Origin: Sanderia malayensis
Lineage: Eukaryota; Cnidaria; Scyphozoa; Semaeostomeae; Pelagiidae
Reading direction: 5' to 3'
DNA: 64,000 nucleotides
Assembly: GCA_013076295.1 (NCBI GenBank)
Contig: RQOL01000628.1
Span: forward strand, 1 to 64,000
Shown here: one piece after another, positions 26,066 to 39,459 of the stretch
Position numbering within the stretch: position 1 is the first letter of the stretch
Layout: each line of letters begins with the position of its first letter
Position numbers and translations under genes: made by a program
Notes under the pieces: model-generated
The model's input: only the letters and a program-made list of their open reading frames with translations
Told to the model about the DNA's origin: nothing
The model's database searches: none

Positions 26066-26699
26066 AAATGCATTTGTATTTTACTTAGTTTCAGCTGTAA
26101 TAACGTGGATTCATGTGCAATTAGTGTGCAGTAATGTTAATATCATTGAAAACAAGCAAATGCATGTGTAATTTAGTTAGTTTCAGCTGCAATAACGTGG
26201 ATTCATGTGCAATTAGTGTGCAATAATGTTAATATCACTGAAAACAAGCAAATGCATGTGTAATTTACTTAGTTTCAGCTGTAATAACGTGGATTCATAT
26301 GCAATTAGTGTGCAGTATTGTTAATATCACTGCAAAGAAGCAAATGCATTTGTATTTTACATAGTTTCAGCTGTAATAACGTGGATTCATGTGCAATTAG
26401 TATGCAGTAATGTTAATATCACTGAAAACAAGCAAATGCATGTGTAATTTAATTAGTTTCAGCTGTAACAACATGGATTCATGTGCAATTAGTGTGCAGT
26501 AATGTTATTATCACTGAAAACAAACAAATGCATTTGTATTTTACTTAGTTTCAGTTGTAATAACGTGGATTCATGTGCAATTAGTGTGCAGTAATGTTAA
26601 TATCACAGGAAACAAGCTAATGCATGTGTTTTTTACTTAGTTTCGGCTGTAACAACGTGGATGCATGTGCAATTAGTGTGCAGTAATGTTAATATCACT

Positions 26700-29600
26700 G
26701 AAAACAAGCAAATGCATGTGCATTTTACTTAGTTTCAGCTGTAATAACGTGGATTCATGTGCAATTAGTGTGCAGTAATGTTAATATCACTGAAAACAAG
26801 CAAATGCAAGTGTAATTTACTTAGTTTCAGCTGTAATAACGTGGATTCATTTGCAATTGGTGTGCAGTAATGTTAATATCAATGAAAACAAGCAAATGCA
26901 TTTGTATTTTACTTAGTTTCAGCTATAATAACGTGGATTCATGTCCAATTAGTGTGCAGTAATGTTAATATCACTGAAAATAAGCAAATGCATGTGTAAT
27001 TTACTTAGTTTCAGCTGTAATAACGTGGATTCATGTGCAATTAGTGTGCAGTATTGTTAATATCAATGAAAACAAGCAAATGCATTTGTATTTTACTTAG
27101 TTTCAGCTGTAATAACGTGGATTCATGTCCAATTAGTGTGCAGTAATGTTAATATCACTGAAAATAAGCAAATGCATGTGTAATTTACTTAGTTTCAGCT
27201 GTAATAACGTGAATTCATATGCAATTAGTGTGCAGTAATGTTAATATCATTGAAAACAAGCAAATGCATGTGTAATTAACTTAGTTTCAGCTGTAGTAAC
27301 GTGGATTCATGTGCAATTAGTGTGCATTAATGTTAATTTCACTGAAAACAAGCAAATGCATGTGTAATTTACTTCGTTTCAGCTGTGATAACGTGGATTC
27401 ATATGCAATTTGTGTGCAGTAATGTTAATATCACTGAAAACAAGCAAATGCATTTGTATTTTACTTAGTTTCAGCTGTAATAACGTGGATTCATGTGCAA
27501 TTAGTGTGCAGTAATGTTAATATCACTGAAAACAAGCAAATGCATGTGTATTTTACTTAGTTTCAGCTGTAATAACGTGGATTCATGTGCAATTAGTGTG
27601 CAATAATGTTAATATCACTGAAAACAAGCAAATGCATTTGTATTTTACTTAGTTTCAGTTGTAATAACGTGGATTCATGTGCAATTAGGGTGCAGTAATG
27701 TTAATATCACTGAAAACAAGCAAATGCATGTGCATTTTACTTAGTTTCAGCTGTAATAACGTGGATTCATGTGCAATTAGTGTGCAGTAATGTTAATATC
27801 ACTGAAAACAAGCAAATGCATGTGTAATTTACTTAGTTTCAGCTGTAATAACGTGGATTCATTTGCAATTAGTGTGCAGTAATGTTAATATCAATGAAAA
27901 CAAGCAAATGCATTTGTATTTTACTTAGTTTCAGCTATAATAACGTGGATTCATGTCCAATTAGTGTGCAGTAATGTTAATATCACTGAAAATAAGCAAA
28001 TGCATGTGTAATTTACTTAGTTTCAGCTGTAATAACGTGGATTCATGTGCAATTAGTGTGCAGTATTGTTAATATCAATGAAAACAAGCAAATGCATTTG
28101 TATTTTACTTAGTTTCAGCTGTAATAACGTGGATTCATGTCCAATTAGTGTGCAGTAATGTTAATATCACTGAAAATAAGCAAATGCATGTGTAATTTAC
28201 TTAGTTTCAGCTGTAATAACGTGAATTCATATGCAATTAGTGTGCAGTAATGTTAATATCATTGAAAACAAGCAAATGCATGTGTAATTAACTTAGTTTC
28301 AGCTGTAGTAACGTGGATTCATGTGCAATTAGTGTGCATTAATGTTAATTTCACTGAAAACAAGCAAATGCATGTGTAATTTACTTCGTTTCAGCTGTGA
28401 TAACGTGGATTCATATGCAATTTGTGTGCAGTAATGTTAATATCACTGAAAACAAGCAAATGCATTTGTATTTTACTTAGTTTCAGCTGTAATAACGTGG
28501 ATTCATGTCCAATTAGTCTCCAGTAATGTTAATATCACTGAAAACAAACAAATGCATGTGTATTTACTTAGTTTCAGCTATAATAACGTGGATTCGTGTG
28601 AAATTAGTGTGCAGTAATATTAATATCAATGAAAACAAGCAAATGCATTTGTATTTTACTTAGTTTCAGCTATAATAACGTGGATTCATGTCCAATTAGT
28701 GTGCAGTAATGTTAATATCACTGAAAATAAGCAAATGCATGTGTAATTTACTTAGTTTCAGCTGTAATAACGTGGATTCATGTGCAATTAGTGTGCAGTA
28801 TTGTTAATATCAATGAAAACAAGCAAATGCATTTGTATTTTACTTAGTTTCAGCTGTAATAACGTGGATTCATGTCCAATTAGTGTGCAGTAATGTTAAT
28901 ATCACTGAAAATAAGCAAATGCATGTGTAATTTACTTAGTTTCAGCTGTAATAACGTGGATTCATATGCAATTGGTGTGCAGTAATGTTAATATCACTGA
29001 AAACAAGCAAATGCATTTGTATTTTACTTAGTTTCAGCTGTAATAACGTGGATTCATGTCCAATTAGTGTGCAGTAATGTTAATATCACTGAAAATAAGC
29101 AAATGAATGTGTAAATTTACTTAGTTTCAGCTGTAATAACGTGGATTCATTTGCAATTGGTGTGCAGTAATGTTAATATCAATGAAAACAAGCAAATGCA
29201 TTTGTATTTTACTTAGTTTCAGCTGTAATAACGTGGATTCATGTCCAATTAGTGTGCAGTAATGTTAATATCACTGAAAACAAGCAAATGCAAGTGTAAT
29301 TTACTTAGTTTCAGCTGTAATAACGTGGATTCATTTGCAATTGGTGTGCAGTAATGTTAATATCAATGAAAACAAGCAAATGCATTTGTATTTTACTTAG
29401 TTTCAGCTATAATAACGTGGATTCATGTCCAATTAGTGTGCAGTAATGTTAATATCACTGAAAATAAGCAAATGCATGTGTAATTTACTTAGTTTCAGCT
29501 GTAATAACGTGGATTCATGTGCAATTAGTGTGCAGTATTGTTAATATCAATGAAAACAAGCAAATGCATTTGTATTTTACTTAGTTTCAGCTGTAATAAC

Positions 29601-31000
29601 GTGGATTCATGTCCAATTAGTGTGCAGTAATGTTAATATCACTGAAAATAAGCAAATGCATGTGTAATTTACTTAGTTTCAGCTGTAATAACGTGAATTC
29701 ATATGCAATTAGTGTGCAGTAATGTTAATATCATTGAAAACAAGCAAATGCATGTGTAATTAACTTAGTTTCAGCTGTAGTAACGTGGATTCATGTGCAA
29801 TTAGTGTGCATTAATGTTAATTTCACTGAAAACAAGCAAATGCATGTGTAATTTACTTCGTTTCAGCTGTGATAACGTGGATTCATATGCAATTGTGTGC
29901 AGTAATGTTAATATCACTGAAAACAAGCAAATGCATTTGTATTTTACTTAGTTTCAGCTGTAATAACGTGGATTCATGTGCAATTAGTGTGCAGTAATGT
30001 TAATATCACTGAAAACAAGCAAATGCATGTGTATTTTACTTAGTTTCAGCTGTAATAACGTGGATTCATGTGCAATTAGTGTGCAATAATGTTAATATCA
30101 CTGAAAACAAGCAAATGCATTTGTATTTTACTTAGTTTCAGTTGTAATAACGTGGATTCATGTGCAATTAGGGTGCAGTAATGTTAATATCACTGAAAAC
30201 AAGCAAATGCATGTGCATTTTACTTAGTTTCAGCTGTAATAACGTGGATTCATGTGCAATTAGTGTGCAGTAATGTTAATATCACTGAAAACAAGCAAAT
30301 GCAAGTGTAATTTACTTAGTTTCAGCTGTAATAACGTGGATTCATTTGCAATTGGTGTGCAGTAATGTTAATATCAATGAAAACAAGCAAATGCATTTGT
30401 ATTTTACTTAGTTTCAGCTATAATAACGTGGATTCATGTCCAATTAGTGTGCAGTAATGTTAATATCACTGAAAATAAGCAAATGCATGTGTAATTTACT
30501 TAGTTTCAGCTGTAATAACGTGGATTCATGTGCAATTAGTGTGCAGTATTGTTAATATCAATGAAAACAAGCAAATGCATTTGTATTTTACTTAGTTTCA
30601 GCTGTAATAACGTGGATTCATGTCCAATTAGTGTGCAGTAATGTTAATATCACTGAAAATAAGCAAATGCATGTGTAATTTACTTAGTTTCAGCTGTAAT
30701 AACGTGGATTCATGTGCAATTAGTGTGCAGTATTGTTAATATCAATGAAAACAAGCAAATGCATTTGTATTTTACTTAGTTTCAGCTGTAATAACGTGGA
30801 TTCATGTCCAATTAGTGTGCAGTAATGTTAATATCACTGAAAATAAGCAAATGCATGTGTAATTTACTTAGTTTCAGCTGTAATAACGTGAATTCATATG
30901 CAATTAGTGTGCAGTAATGTTAATATCATTGAAAACAAGCAAATGCATGTGTAATTAACTTAGTTTCAGCTGTAGTAACGTGGATTCATGTGCAATTAGT
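26700..31000 (+). repeat. Insert-free HOR expansion marked by GTGAATTCATATG
   Basis: A monomer with the mark GTGAATTCATATG, followed by one with GTGTAATTAACTTAG, sits at 27,211, 28,223, 29,695 and 30,890, and once more at 35,205. The steps are 1,012 (11 x 92), 1,472 (16 x 92) and 1,195 bp (13 x 92 minus 1). The next step, 4,315 bp, fits 45 monomers plus two inserts, plus 1. Copies are nearly identical base for base, and the sets differ mainly in how many GTCCAATTAG / AAAATAAGC / GTATTGTTAATATCAATG monomers are included. This indicates very recent local amplification. No gene is present. Confidence 0.85.
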
Positions 31001-33226
31001 GTGCATTAATGTTAATTTCACTGAAAACAAGCAAATGCATGTGTAATTTACTTCGTTTCAGCTGTGATAACGTGGATTCATATGCAATTTGTGTGCAGTA
31101 ATGTTAATATCACTGAAAACAAGCAAATGCATTTGTATTTTACTTAGTTTCAGCTGTAATAACGTGGATTCATGTCCAATTAGTCTCCAGTAATGTTAAT
31201 ATCACTGAAAACAAACAAATGCATGTGTATTTTACTTAGTTTCAGCTATAATAACGTGGATTCGTGTGAAATTAGTGTGCAGTAATATTAATATCAATGA
31301 AAACAAGCAAATGCATTTGTATTTTACTTAGTTTCAGCTATAATAACGTGGATTCATGTCCAATTAGTGTGCAGTAATGTTAATATCACTGAAAATAAGC
31401 AAATGCATGTGTAATTTACTTAGTTTCAGCTGTAATAACGTGGATTCATGTGCAATTAGTGTGCAGTATTGTTAATATCAATGAAAACAAGCAAATGCAT
31501 TTGTATTTTACTTAGTTTCAGCTGTAATAACGTGGATTCATGTCCAATTAGTGTGCAGTAATGTTAATATCACTGAAAATAAGCAAATGCATGTGTAATT
31601 TACTTAGTTTCAGCTGTAATAACGTGGATTCATATGCAATTGGTGTGCAGTAATGTTAATATCACTGAAAACAAGCAAATGCATTTGTATTTTACTTAGT
31701 TTCAGCTGTAATAACGTGGATTCATGTCCAATTAGTGTGCAGTAATGTTAATATCACTGAAAATAAGCAAATGAATGTGTAAATTACTTAGTTTCAGCTG
31801 TAATAACGTGGATTCATGTGCAATTAGTGTGCAGTAATGTTAATATCATTGAAAACAAGCAAATGCATGTGTAATTTACTTAGTTTTAGCTGTAGTAACG
31901 TGGATTCATGTGCAATTAGTGTGCATTAATGTTAATTTCACTGAAAACAAGCAAATGCATGTGTAATTTACTTCGTTTCAGCTGTGATAACGTGGATTCA
32001 TATGCAATTTGTGTGCAGTAATGTTAATATCACTGAAAACAAGCAAATGCATTTGTATTTTACTTAGTTTCAGCTGTAATAACGTGGATTCATGTGCAAT
32101 TAGTCTCCAGTAATGTTAATATCACTGAAAACAAACAAATGCATGTGTATTTTACTTAGTTTCAGCTATAATAACGTGGATTCGTGTGAAATTAGTGTGC
32201 AGTAATATTAATATCACTGAAAACAAGCAAATGCATGTGCATTTTACTTAGTTTCAACTGTCATAACGTGGATTCATGTGCTATTAGTGTGGAGTAATGT
32301 TAATATCACAGAAACCAAGCAAATTCATTTGTATTTTACTTAGTTTTAGCTGTAACAACGTGGATTCATGTGCAATTAGTATGCAGTAATGTTAATATCA
32401 CTGAAAACAAGCAAATGCATGTGTAATTTTCTTAGTTTCAGCTGTAATAACGTGGATTCATGTGCAATTTGGGTGCAGTAATGTTAATATCACTGAAAAC
32501 AAGCAAATGCATGTGCATTTTAATTAGTTTCAGCTGTAACAACATGGATTCATGTGCAATTAGTGTGCAGTAATGTTATTATCACTGAAAACAAACAAAT
32601 GCATTTGTATTTTACTTTGTTTCAGCTGTAATAACGTGGATTCATGTGCAACTAGTGTGCAGTAATGTTAATATCACTGGAAACAGGCTAATGCATGTGT
32701 TTTTTACTTAGTTTCGGCTGTAACAACGTGGATGCATGTGCAATTAGTGTGCAGTAATGTTAATATCATTGAAAACAAGCAAATGCATGTGTAATTTACT
32801 TAGTTTCAGCTGTAGTAACGTGGATTCATGTGCTATTAGTGTGCAGTAATGTTAATATCACAGAAACCAAGCAAATTCATTTGTATTTTACTTAGTTTTA
32901 ACTGTAACAACGTGGATTCATGTGCAATTAGTATGCAGTAATGTTAATATCACTGAAAACAAGCAAATGCATGTGTAATTTAATTAGTTTCCGCTGTAAC
33001 AACATGGATTCATGTGCAATTAGTGTGCAGTAATGTTAATATCACTGAAAACAAACAAATGCATTTGTATTTTACTTTGTTTCAGCTGTAATAACGTGGA
33101 TTCATGTGCAATTAGTGTGCAGTAATGTTAATATCACTGGAAACAAGCTAATGCATGTGTTTTTTACTTAGTTTCGGCTGTAACAACGTGGATGCATGTG
33201 CAATTAATGTGCAGTAATGTTAATAT

Positions 33227-33327
33227 TCGGCATTTTGTGGGCTGCAACCATGGGCAAACTGCACTTCTGGTTGCTGCCAAATCTCACTGCTGATTGTGGG
33301 TTTTTCGAATCATTTATGCGCAACCAA
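33227..33327 (+). pseudogene. Sec62-like fragment, insert copy 6
   Basis: The fragment is intact, 7,262 bp after copy 5 with no insert between them, and has the same ATTAATGTGCAG mark upstream and the same TAATATCATTG monomer after it. It is the duplicate of copy 5 produced by the 7.26-kb segment duplication. Confidence 0.85.
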
Positions 33328-33957
33328 AAATGCATTTGTATTTTACTTAGTTTCAGCTGTAATAACGTGGATTCATGTGCAATTAGTGTGCAGTAATGTT
33401 AATATCATTGAAAACAAGCAAATGCATGTGTAATTTAGTTAGTATCAGCTGTAATAACGTGGATTCATGTGCAATTAGTGTGCATTAATGTTAATATCAC
33501 TGAAAACAAGCAAATGCATGTGTAATTTACTTAGTTTCAGCTGTAATAACGTGGATTCATATGCAATTAGTGTGCAGTATTGTTAATATCACTGCAAAGA
33601 AGCAAATGCATTTGTATTTTACATAGTTTCAGCTGTAATAACGTGGATTCATGTGCAATTAGTATGCAGTAATGTTAATATCACTGAAAACAAGCAAATG
33701 CATGTGTAATTTAATTAGTTTCAGCTGTAACAACATGGATTCATGTGCAATTAGTGTGCAGTAATGTTATTATCACTGAAAACAAACAAATGCATTTGTA
33801 TTTTACTTAGTTTCAGTTGTAATAACGTGGATTCATGTGCAATTAGTGTGCAGTAATGTTAATATCACAGGAAACAAGCTAATGCATGTGTTTTTTACTT
33901 AGTTGCGGCTGTAACAACGTGGATGCATGTGCAATTAGTGTGCAGTAATGTTAATAT

Positions 33958-34058
33958 TCGGCATTTTGTGGGCTGCAACCATGGGCAAACTGCACTTCTG
34001 GTTGCTGCCAAATCTCACTGCTGATTGTGGGTTTTTCGAATCATTTATGCGCAACCAA
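33958..34058 (+). pseudogene. Sec62-like fragment, insert copy 7
   Basis: The fragment is intact, 731 bp after copy 6 (7 x 92 + 87). The upstream monomer has TTGCGGCTG where others have TTTCGGCTG. The flanks (CACAGGAAACAAGC before; GTGTTTTAC, ATTATTG and ATGTATTAGTAATTT after) match copy 4 at 23,118, so it is the duplicate of that copy at a distance of 10,840 bp. Confidence 0.85.
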
Positions 34059-36621
34059 AAATGCATTTGTGTTTTACTTAGTTTCAGCTGTAATAACGTG
34101 GATTCATGTGCAATTATTGTGCAGTAATGTTAATATCACTGAAAACAAGCAAATGTATTAGTAATTTACTTAGTTTCAGCTGTAATAACGTGGATTCATG
34201 TGCAATTAGTGTGCAGTAATGTTAATATCATTGAAAACAAGCAAATGCATGGGTAATTTAGTTAGTATCAGCTGTAATAACGTGGATTCATGTGCAATTA
34301 GTGTGCATTAATGTTAATATCACTGAAAACAAGCAAATGCATGTGTAATTTACTTAGTTTCAGCTGTAATAACGTGGATTCATATGCAATTAGTGTGCAG
34401 TATTGTTAATATCACTGCAAAACAAGCAAATGCATTTGTATTTTACATAGTTTCAGCTGTAATAACGTGGATTCATGTGCAATTAGTGTGCAGTAATGTT
34501 AATATCACTGAAAACAAGCAAATGCATGTGTATTTTACTTAGTTTCAGCTGTAATAACGTGGATTCATGTGCAATTAGTGTGCAATAATGTTAATATCAC
34601 TGAAAACAAGCAAATGCATTTGTATTTTACTTAGTTTCAGTTGTAATAACGTGGATTCATGTGCAATTAGGGTGCAGTAATGTTAATATCACTGAAAACA
34701 AGCAAATGCATGTGCATTTTACTTAGTTTCAGCTGTAATAACGTGGATTCATGTGCAATTAGTGTGCAGTAATGTTAATATCACTGAAAACAAGCAAATG
34801 CAAGTGTAATTTACTTAGTTTCAGCTGTAATAACGTGGATTCATTTGCAATTGGTGTGCAGTAATGTTAATATCAATGAAAACAAGCAAATGCATTTGTA
34901 TTTTACTTAGTTTCAGCTATAATAACGTGGATTCATGTCCAATTAGTGTGCAGTAATGTTAATATCACTGAAAATAAGCAAATGCATGTGTAATTTACTT
35001 AGTTTCAGCTGTAATAACGTGGATTCATGTGCAATTAGTGTGCAGTATTGTTAATATCAATGAAAACAAGCAAATGCATTTGTATTTTACTTAGTTTCAG
35101 CTGTAATAACGTGGATTCATGTCCAATTAGTGTGCAGTAATGTTAATATCACTGAAAATAAGCAAATGCATGTGTAATTTACTTAGTTTCAGCTGTAATA
35201 ACGTGAATTCATATGCAATTAGTGTGCAGTAATGTTAATATCATTGAAAACAAGCAAATGCATGTGTAATTAACTTAGTTTCAGCTGTAGTAACGTGGAT
35301 TCATGTGCAATTAGTGTGCATTAATGTTAATTTCACTGAAAACAAGCAAATGCATGTGTAATTTACTTCGTTTCAGCTGTGATAACGTGGATTCATATGC
35401 AATTTGTGTGCAGTAATGTTAATATCACTGAAAACAAGCAAATGCATTTGTATTTTACTTAGTTTCAGCTGTAATAACGTGGATTCATGTCCAATTAGTC
35501 TCCAGTAATGTTAATATCACTGAAAACAAACAAATGCATGTGTATTTTACTTAGTTTCAGCTATAATAACGTGGATTCGTGTGAAATTAGTGTGCAGTAA
35601 TATTAATATCACTGAAAACAAGCAAATGCATGTGCATTTTACTTAGTTTCAACTGTCATAACGTGGATTCATGTGCTATTAGTGTGGAGTAATGTTAATA
35701 TCACAGAAACCAAGCAAATTCATTTGTATTTTACTTAGTTTTAGCTGTAACAACGTGGATTCATGTGCAATTAGTATGCAGTAATGTTAATATCACTGAA
35801 AACAAGCAAATGCATGTGTAATTTTCTTAGTTTCAGCTGTAATAACGTGGATTCATGTGCAATTTGGGTGCAGTAATGTTAATATCACTGAAAACAAGCA
35901 AATGCATGTGCATTTTAATTAGTTTCAGCTGTAACAACATGGATTCATGTGCAATTAGTGTGCAGTAATGTTATTATCACTGAAAACAAACAAATGCATT
36001 TGTATTTTACTTTGTTTCAGCTGTAATAAAGTGGATTCATGTGCAACTAGTGTGCAGTAATGTTAATATCACTGGAAACAGGCTAATGCATGTGTTTTTT
36101 ACTTAGTTTCGGCTGTAACAACGTGGATGCATGTGCAATTAGTGTGCAGTAATGTTAATATCATTGAAAACAAGCAAATGCATGTGTAATTTAGTTAGTT
36201 TCAGCTGTAGTAACGTGGATTCATGTGCTATTAGTGTGCAGTAATGTTAATATCACAGAAACCAAGCAAATTCATTTGTATTTTACTTAGTTTTAACTGT
36301 AACAACGTGGATTCATGTGCAATTAGTATGCAGTAATGTTAATATCACTGAAAACAAGCAAATGCATGTGTAATTTAATTAGTTTCAGCTGTAACAACAT
36401 GGATTCATGTGCAATTAGTGTGCAGTAATGTTATTATCACTGAAAACAAACAAATGCATTTGTATTTTACTTTGTTTCAGCTGTAATAACGTGGATTCAT
36501 GTGCAATTAGTGTGCAGTAATGTTAATATCACTGGAAACAAGCTAATGCATGTGTTTTTTACTTAGTTTCGGCTGTAACAACGTGGATGCATGTGCAATT
36601 AATGTGCAGTAATGTTAATAT

Positions 36622-36722
36622 TCGGCATTTTGTGGGCTGCAACCATGGGCAAACTGCACTTCTGGTTGCTGCCAAATCTCACTGCTGATTGTGGGTTTTT
36701 CGAATCATTTATGCGCAACCAA
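36622..36722 (+). pseudogene. Sec62-like fragment, insert copy 8
   Basis: The fragment is intact with the upstream ATTAATGTGCAG mark. It is 2,664 bp after copy 7 (28 x 92 + 87, plus one base explained by an extra A near 34,420). It begins the 1,559-bp tandem unit shared with copy 9. Confidence 0.85.
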
Positions 36723-38180
36723 AAATGCATTTGTATTTTACTTAGTTTCAGCTGTAATAACGTGGATTCATGTGCAATTAGTGTGCAGTAATGTTAATAT
36801 CATTGAAAACAAGCAAATGCATGTGTAATTTAGTTAGTATCAGCTGTAATAACGTGGATTCATGTGCAATTAGTGTGCATTAATGTTAATATCACTGAAA
36901 ACAAGCAAATGCATGTGTAATTTACTTAGTTTCAGCTGTAATAACGTGGATTCATATGCAATTAGTGTGCAGTATTGTTAATATCACTGCAAAGAAGCAA
37001 ATGCATTTGTATTTTACATAGTTTCAGCTGTAATAACGTGGATTCATGTGCAATTAGTGTGCAGTAATGTTAATATCACTGAAAACAAGCAAATGCATGT
37101 GTATTTTACTTAGTTTGAGCTGTAATAACGTGGATTCATGTGCAATTAGTGTGCAATAATGTTAATATCACTGAAAACAAGCAAATGCATTTGTATTTTA
37201 CTTAGTTTCAGTTGTAATAACGTGGATTCATGTCCAATTAGTGTGCAGTAATGTTAATATCACTGAAAACAAGCAAATGCATTTGTATTTTACTTAGTTT
37301 CAGCTGTAATAACATGGATTCATGTCCAATTAGTGTGCAGTAATGTTAATATCACTGAAAATAAGCAAATGCATGTGTAATTTACTTAGTTTCAGCTGTA
37401 ATAACGTGGATTCATGTGCAATTAGTGTGCATTAATGTTAATATCACTGAAAACAAGCAAATGCATGTGTAATTTACTGGGTTTCAGCTGTAATAACGTG
37501 GATTCATGTTCAATTAGTGTGGAGTAATGTTAATATCACTGAAAACAAGCAAATGCATGTGCATTTTACTTAGTTTGAGCTGTAATAACGTGTATTCATG
37601 TGCAATTAGTGTGCAGTAAGGTCAATTTCACTGAAAACAAGCAAATTCAATTGTATTTTAATTAGTTTCAGCTGTAATAACGTGGATTCATGTGCAATTA
37701 GTGTGCATTAATGTTAATATCACTGAAAACAAGCAAATGCATGTGTAATTTACTGGGTTTCAGCTGTAATAACGTGGATTCATGTTCAATTAGTGTGGAG
37801 TAATGTTAATATCACTGAAAACAAGCAAATGCATGTGCATTTTACTTAGTTTGAGCTGTAATAACGTGTATTCATGTGCAATTAGTGTGCAGTAATGTTA
37901 ATATCACTGAAAACAAGCAAATGCATGTGTAATTTAATTAGTTTCAGCTGTAACAACATGGATTCATGTGCAATTAGTGTGCAGTAATGTTATTATCACT
38001 GAAAACAAACAAATGCATTTGTATTTTACTTTGTTTCAGCTGTAATAACGTGGATTCATGTGCAATTAGTGTGCAGTAATGTTAATATCACTGGAAACAA
38101 GCTAATGCATGTGTTTTTTACTTAGTTTCGGCTGTAACAACGTGGATGCATGTGCAATTAATGTGCAGTAATGTTAATAT

Positions 38181-38281
38181 TCGGCATTTTGTGGGCTGCA
38201 ACCATGGGCAAACTGCACTTCTGGTTGCTGCCAAATCTCACTGCTGATTGTGGGTTTTTCGAATCATTTATGCGCAACCAA
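38181..38281 (+). pseudogene. Sec62-like fragment, insert copy 9
   Basis: The fragment is intact, 1,559 bp after copy 8 and indistinguishable from it in flanking marks. It is the second copy in the 1,559-bp tandem duplication. Confidence 0.85.
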
Positions 38282-39459
38282 AAATGCATTTGTATTTTAC
38301 TTAGTTTCAGCTGTAATAACGTGGATTCATGTGCAATTAGTGTGCAGTAATGTTAATATCATTGAAAACAAGCAAATGCATGTGTAATTTAGTTAGTATC
38401 AGCTGTAATAACGTGGATTCATGTGCAATTAGTGTGCATTAATGTTAATATCACTGAAAACAAGCAAATGCATGTGTAATTTACTTAGTTTCAGCTGTAA
38501 TAACGTGGATTCATATGCAATTAGTGTGCAGTATTGTTAATATCACTGCAAAGAAGCAAATGCATTTGTATTTTACATAGTTTCAGCTGTAATAACGTGG
38601 ATTCATGTGCAATTAGTGTGCAGTAATGTTAATATCACTGAAAACAAGCAAATGCATGTGTATTTTACTTAGTTTGAGCTGTAATAACGTGGATTCATGT
38701 GCAATTAGTGTGCAATAATGTTAATATCACTGAAAACAAGCAAATGCATTTGTATTTTACTTAGTTTCAGTTGTAATAACGTGGATTCATGTCCAATTAG
38801 TGTGCAGTAATGTTAATATCACTGAAAACAAGCAAATGCATTTGTATTTTACTTAGTTTCAGCTGTAATAACGTGGATTCATGTCCAATTAGTGTGCAGT
38901 AATGTTAATATCACTGAAAATAAGCAAATGCATGTGTAATTTACTTAGTTTCAGCTGTAATAACGTGGATTCATGTGCAATTAGTGTGCATTAATGTTAA
39001 TATCACTGAAAACAAGCAAATGCATGTGTAATTTACTGGGTTTCAGCTGTAATAACGTGGATTCATGTTCAATTAGTGTGGAGTAATGTTAATATCACTG
39101 AAAACAAGCAAATGCATGTGCATTTTACTTAGTTTGAGCTGTAATAACGTGTATTCATGTGCAATTAGTGTGCAGTAAGGTCAATTTCACTGAAAACAAG
39201 CAAATTCAATTGTATTTTAATTAGTTTCAGCTGTAATAACGTGGATTCATGTGCAATTAGTGTGCATTAATGTTAATATCACTGAAAACAAGCAAATGCA
39301 TGTGTAATTTACTGGGTTTCAGCTGTAATAACGTGGATTCATGTTCAATTAGTGTGGAGTAATGTTAATATCATTGAAAACAAGCAAATGCATGTGCATT
39401 TTACTTAGTTTGAGCTGTAATAACGTGTATTCATGTGCAATTAGTGTGCAGTAAGGTCA

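Larger units (their letters stand above)
22900..33400 (+). repeat. Long-range duplication at 7,262 bp (about 23-26 kb copied to 30-33 kb)
   Basis: The unusual TAGTTTTAGCTGTAGTAACG monomer at 24,621 recurs at 31,883, and the insert at 25,965 recurs at 33,227; both offsets are 7,262 bp (78 monomers plus one insert, minus 1). The intervening marks AAACAGGCTAATG, GCTATTAGTGTGGAG and TTTGGGTGCAG also recur in order. The block between the copies is the insert-free 26.7-31 kb HOR expansion. No gene is present. Confidence 0.82.
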
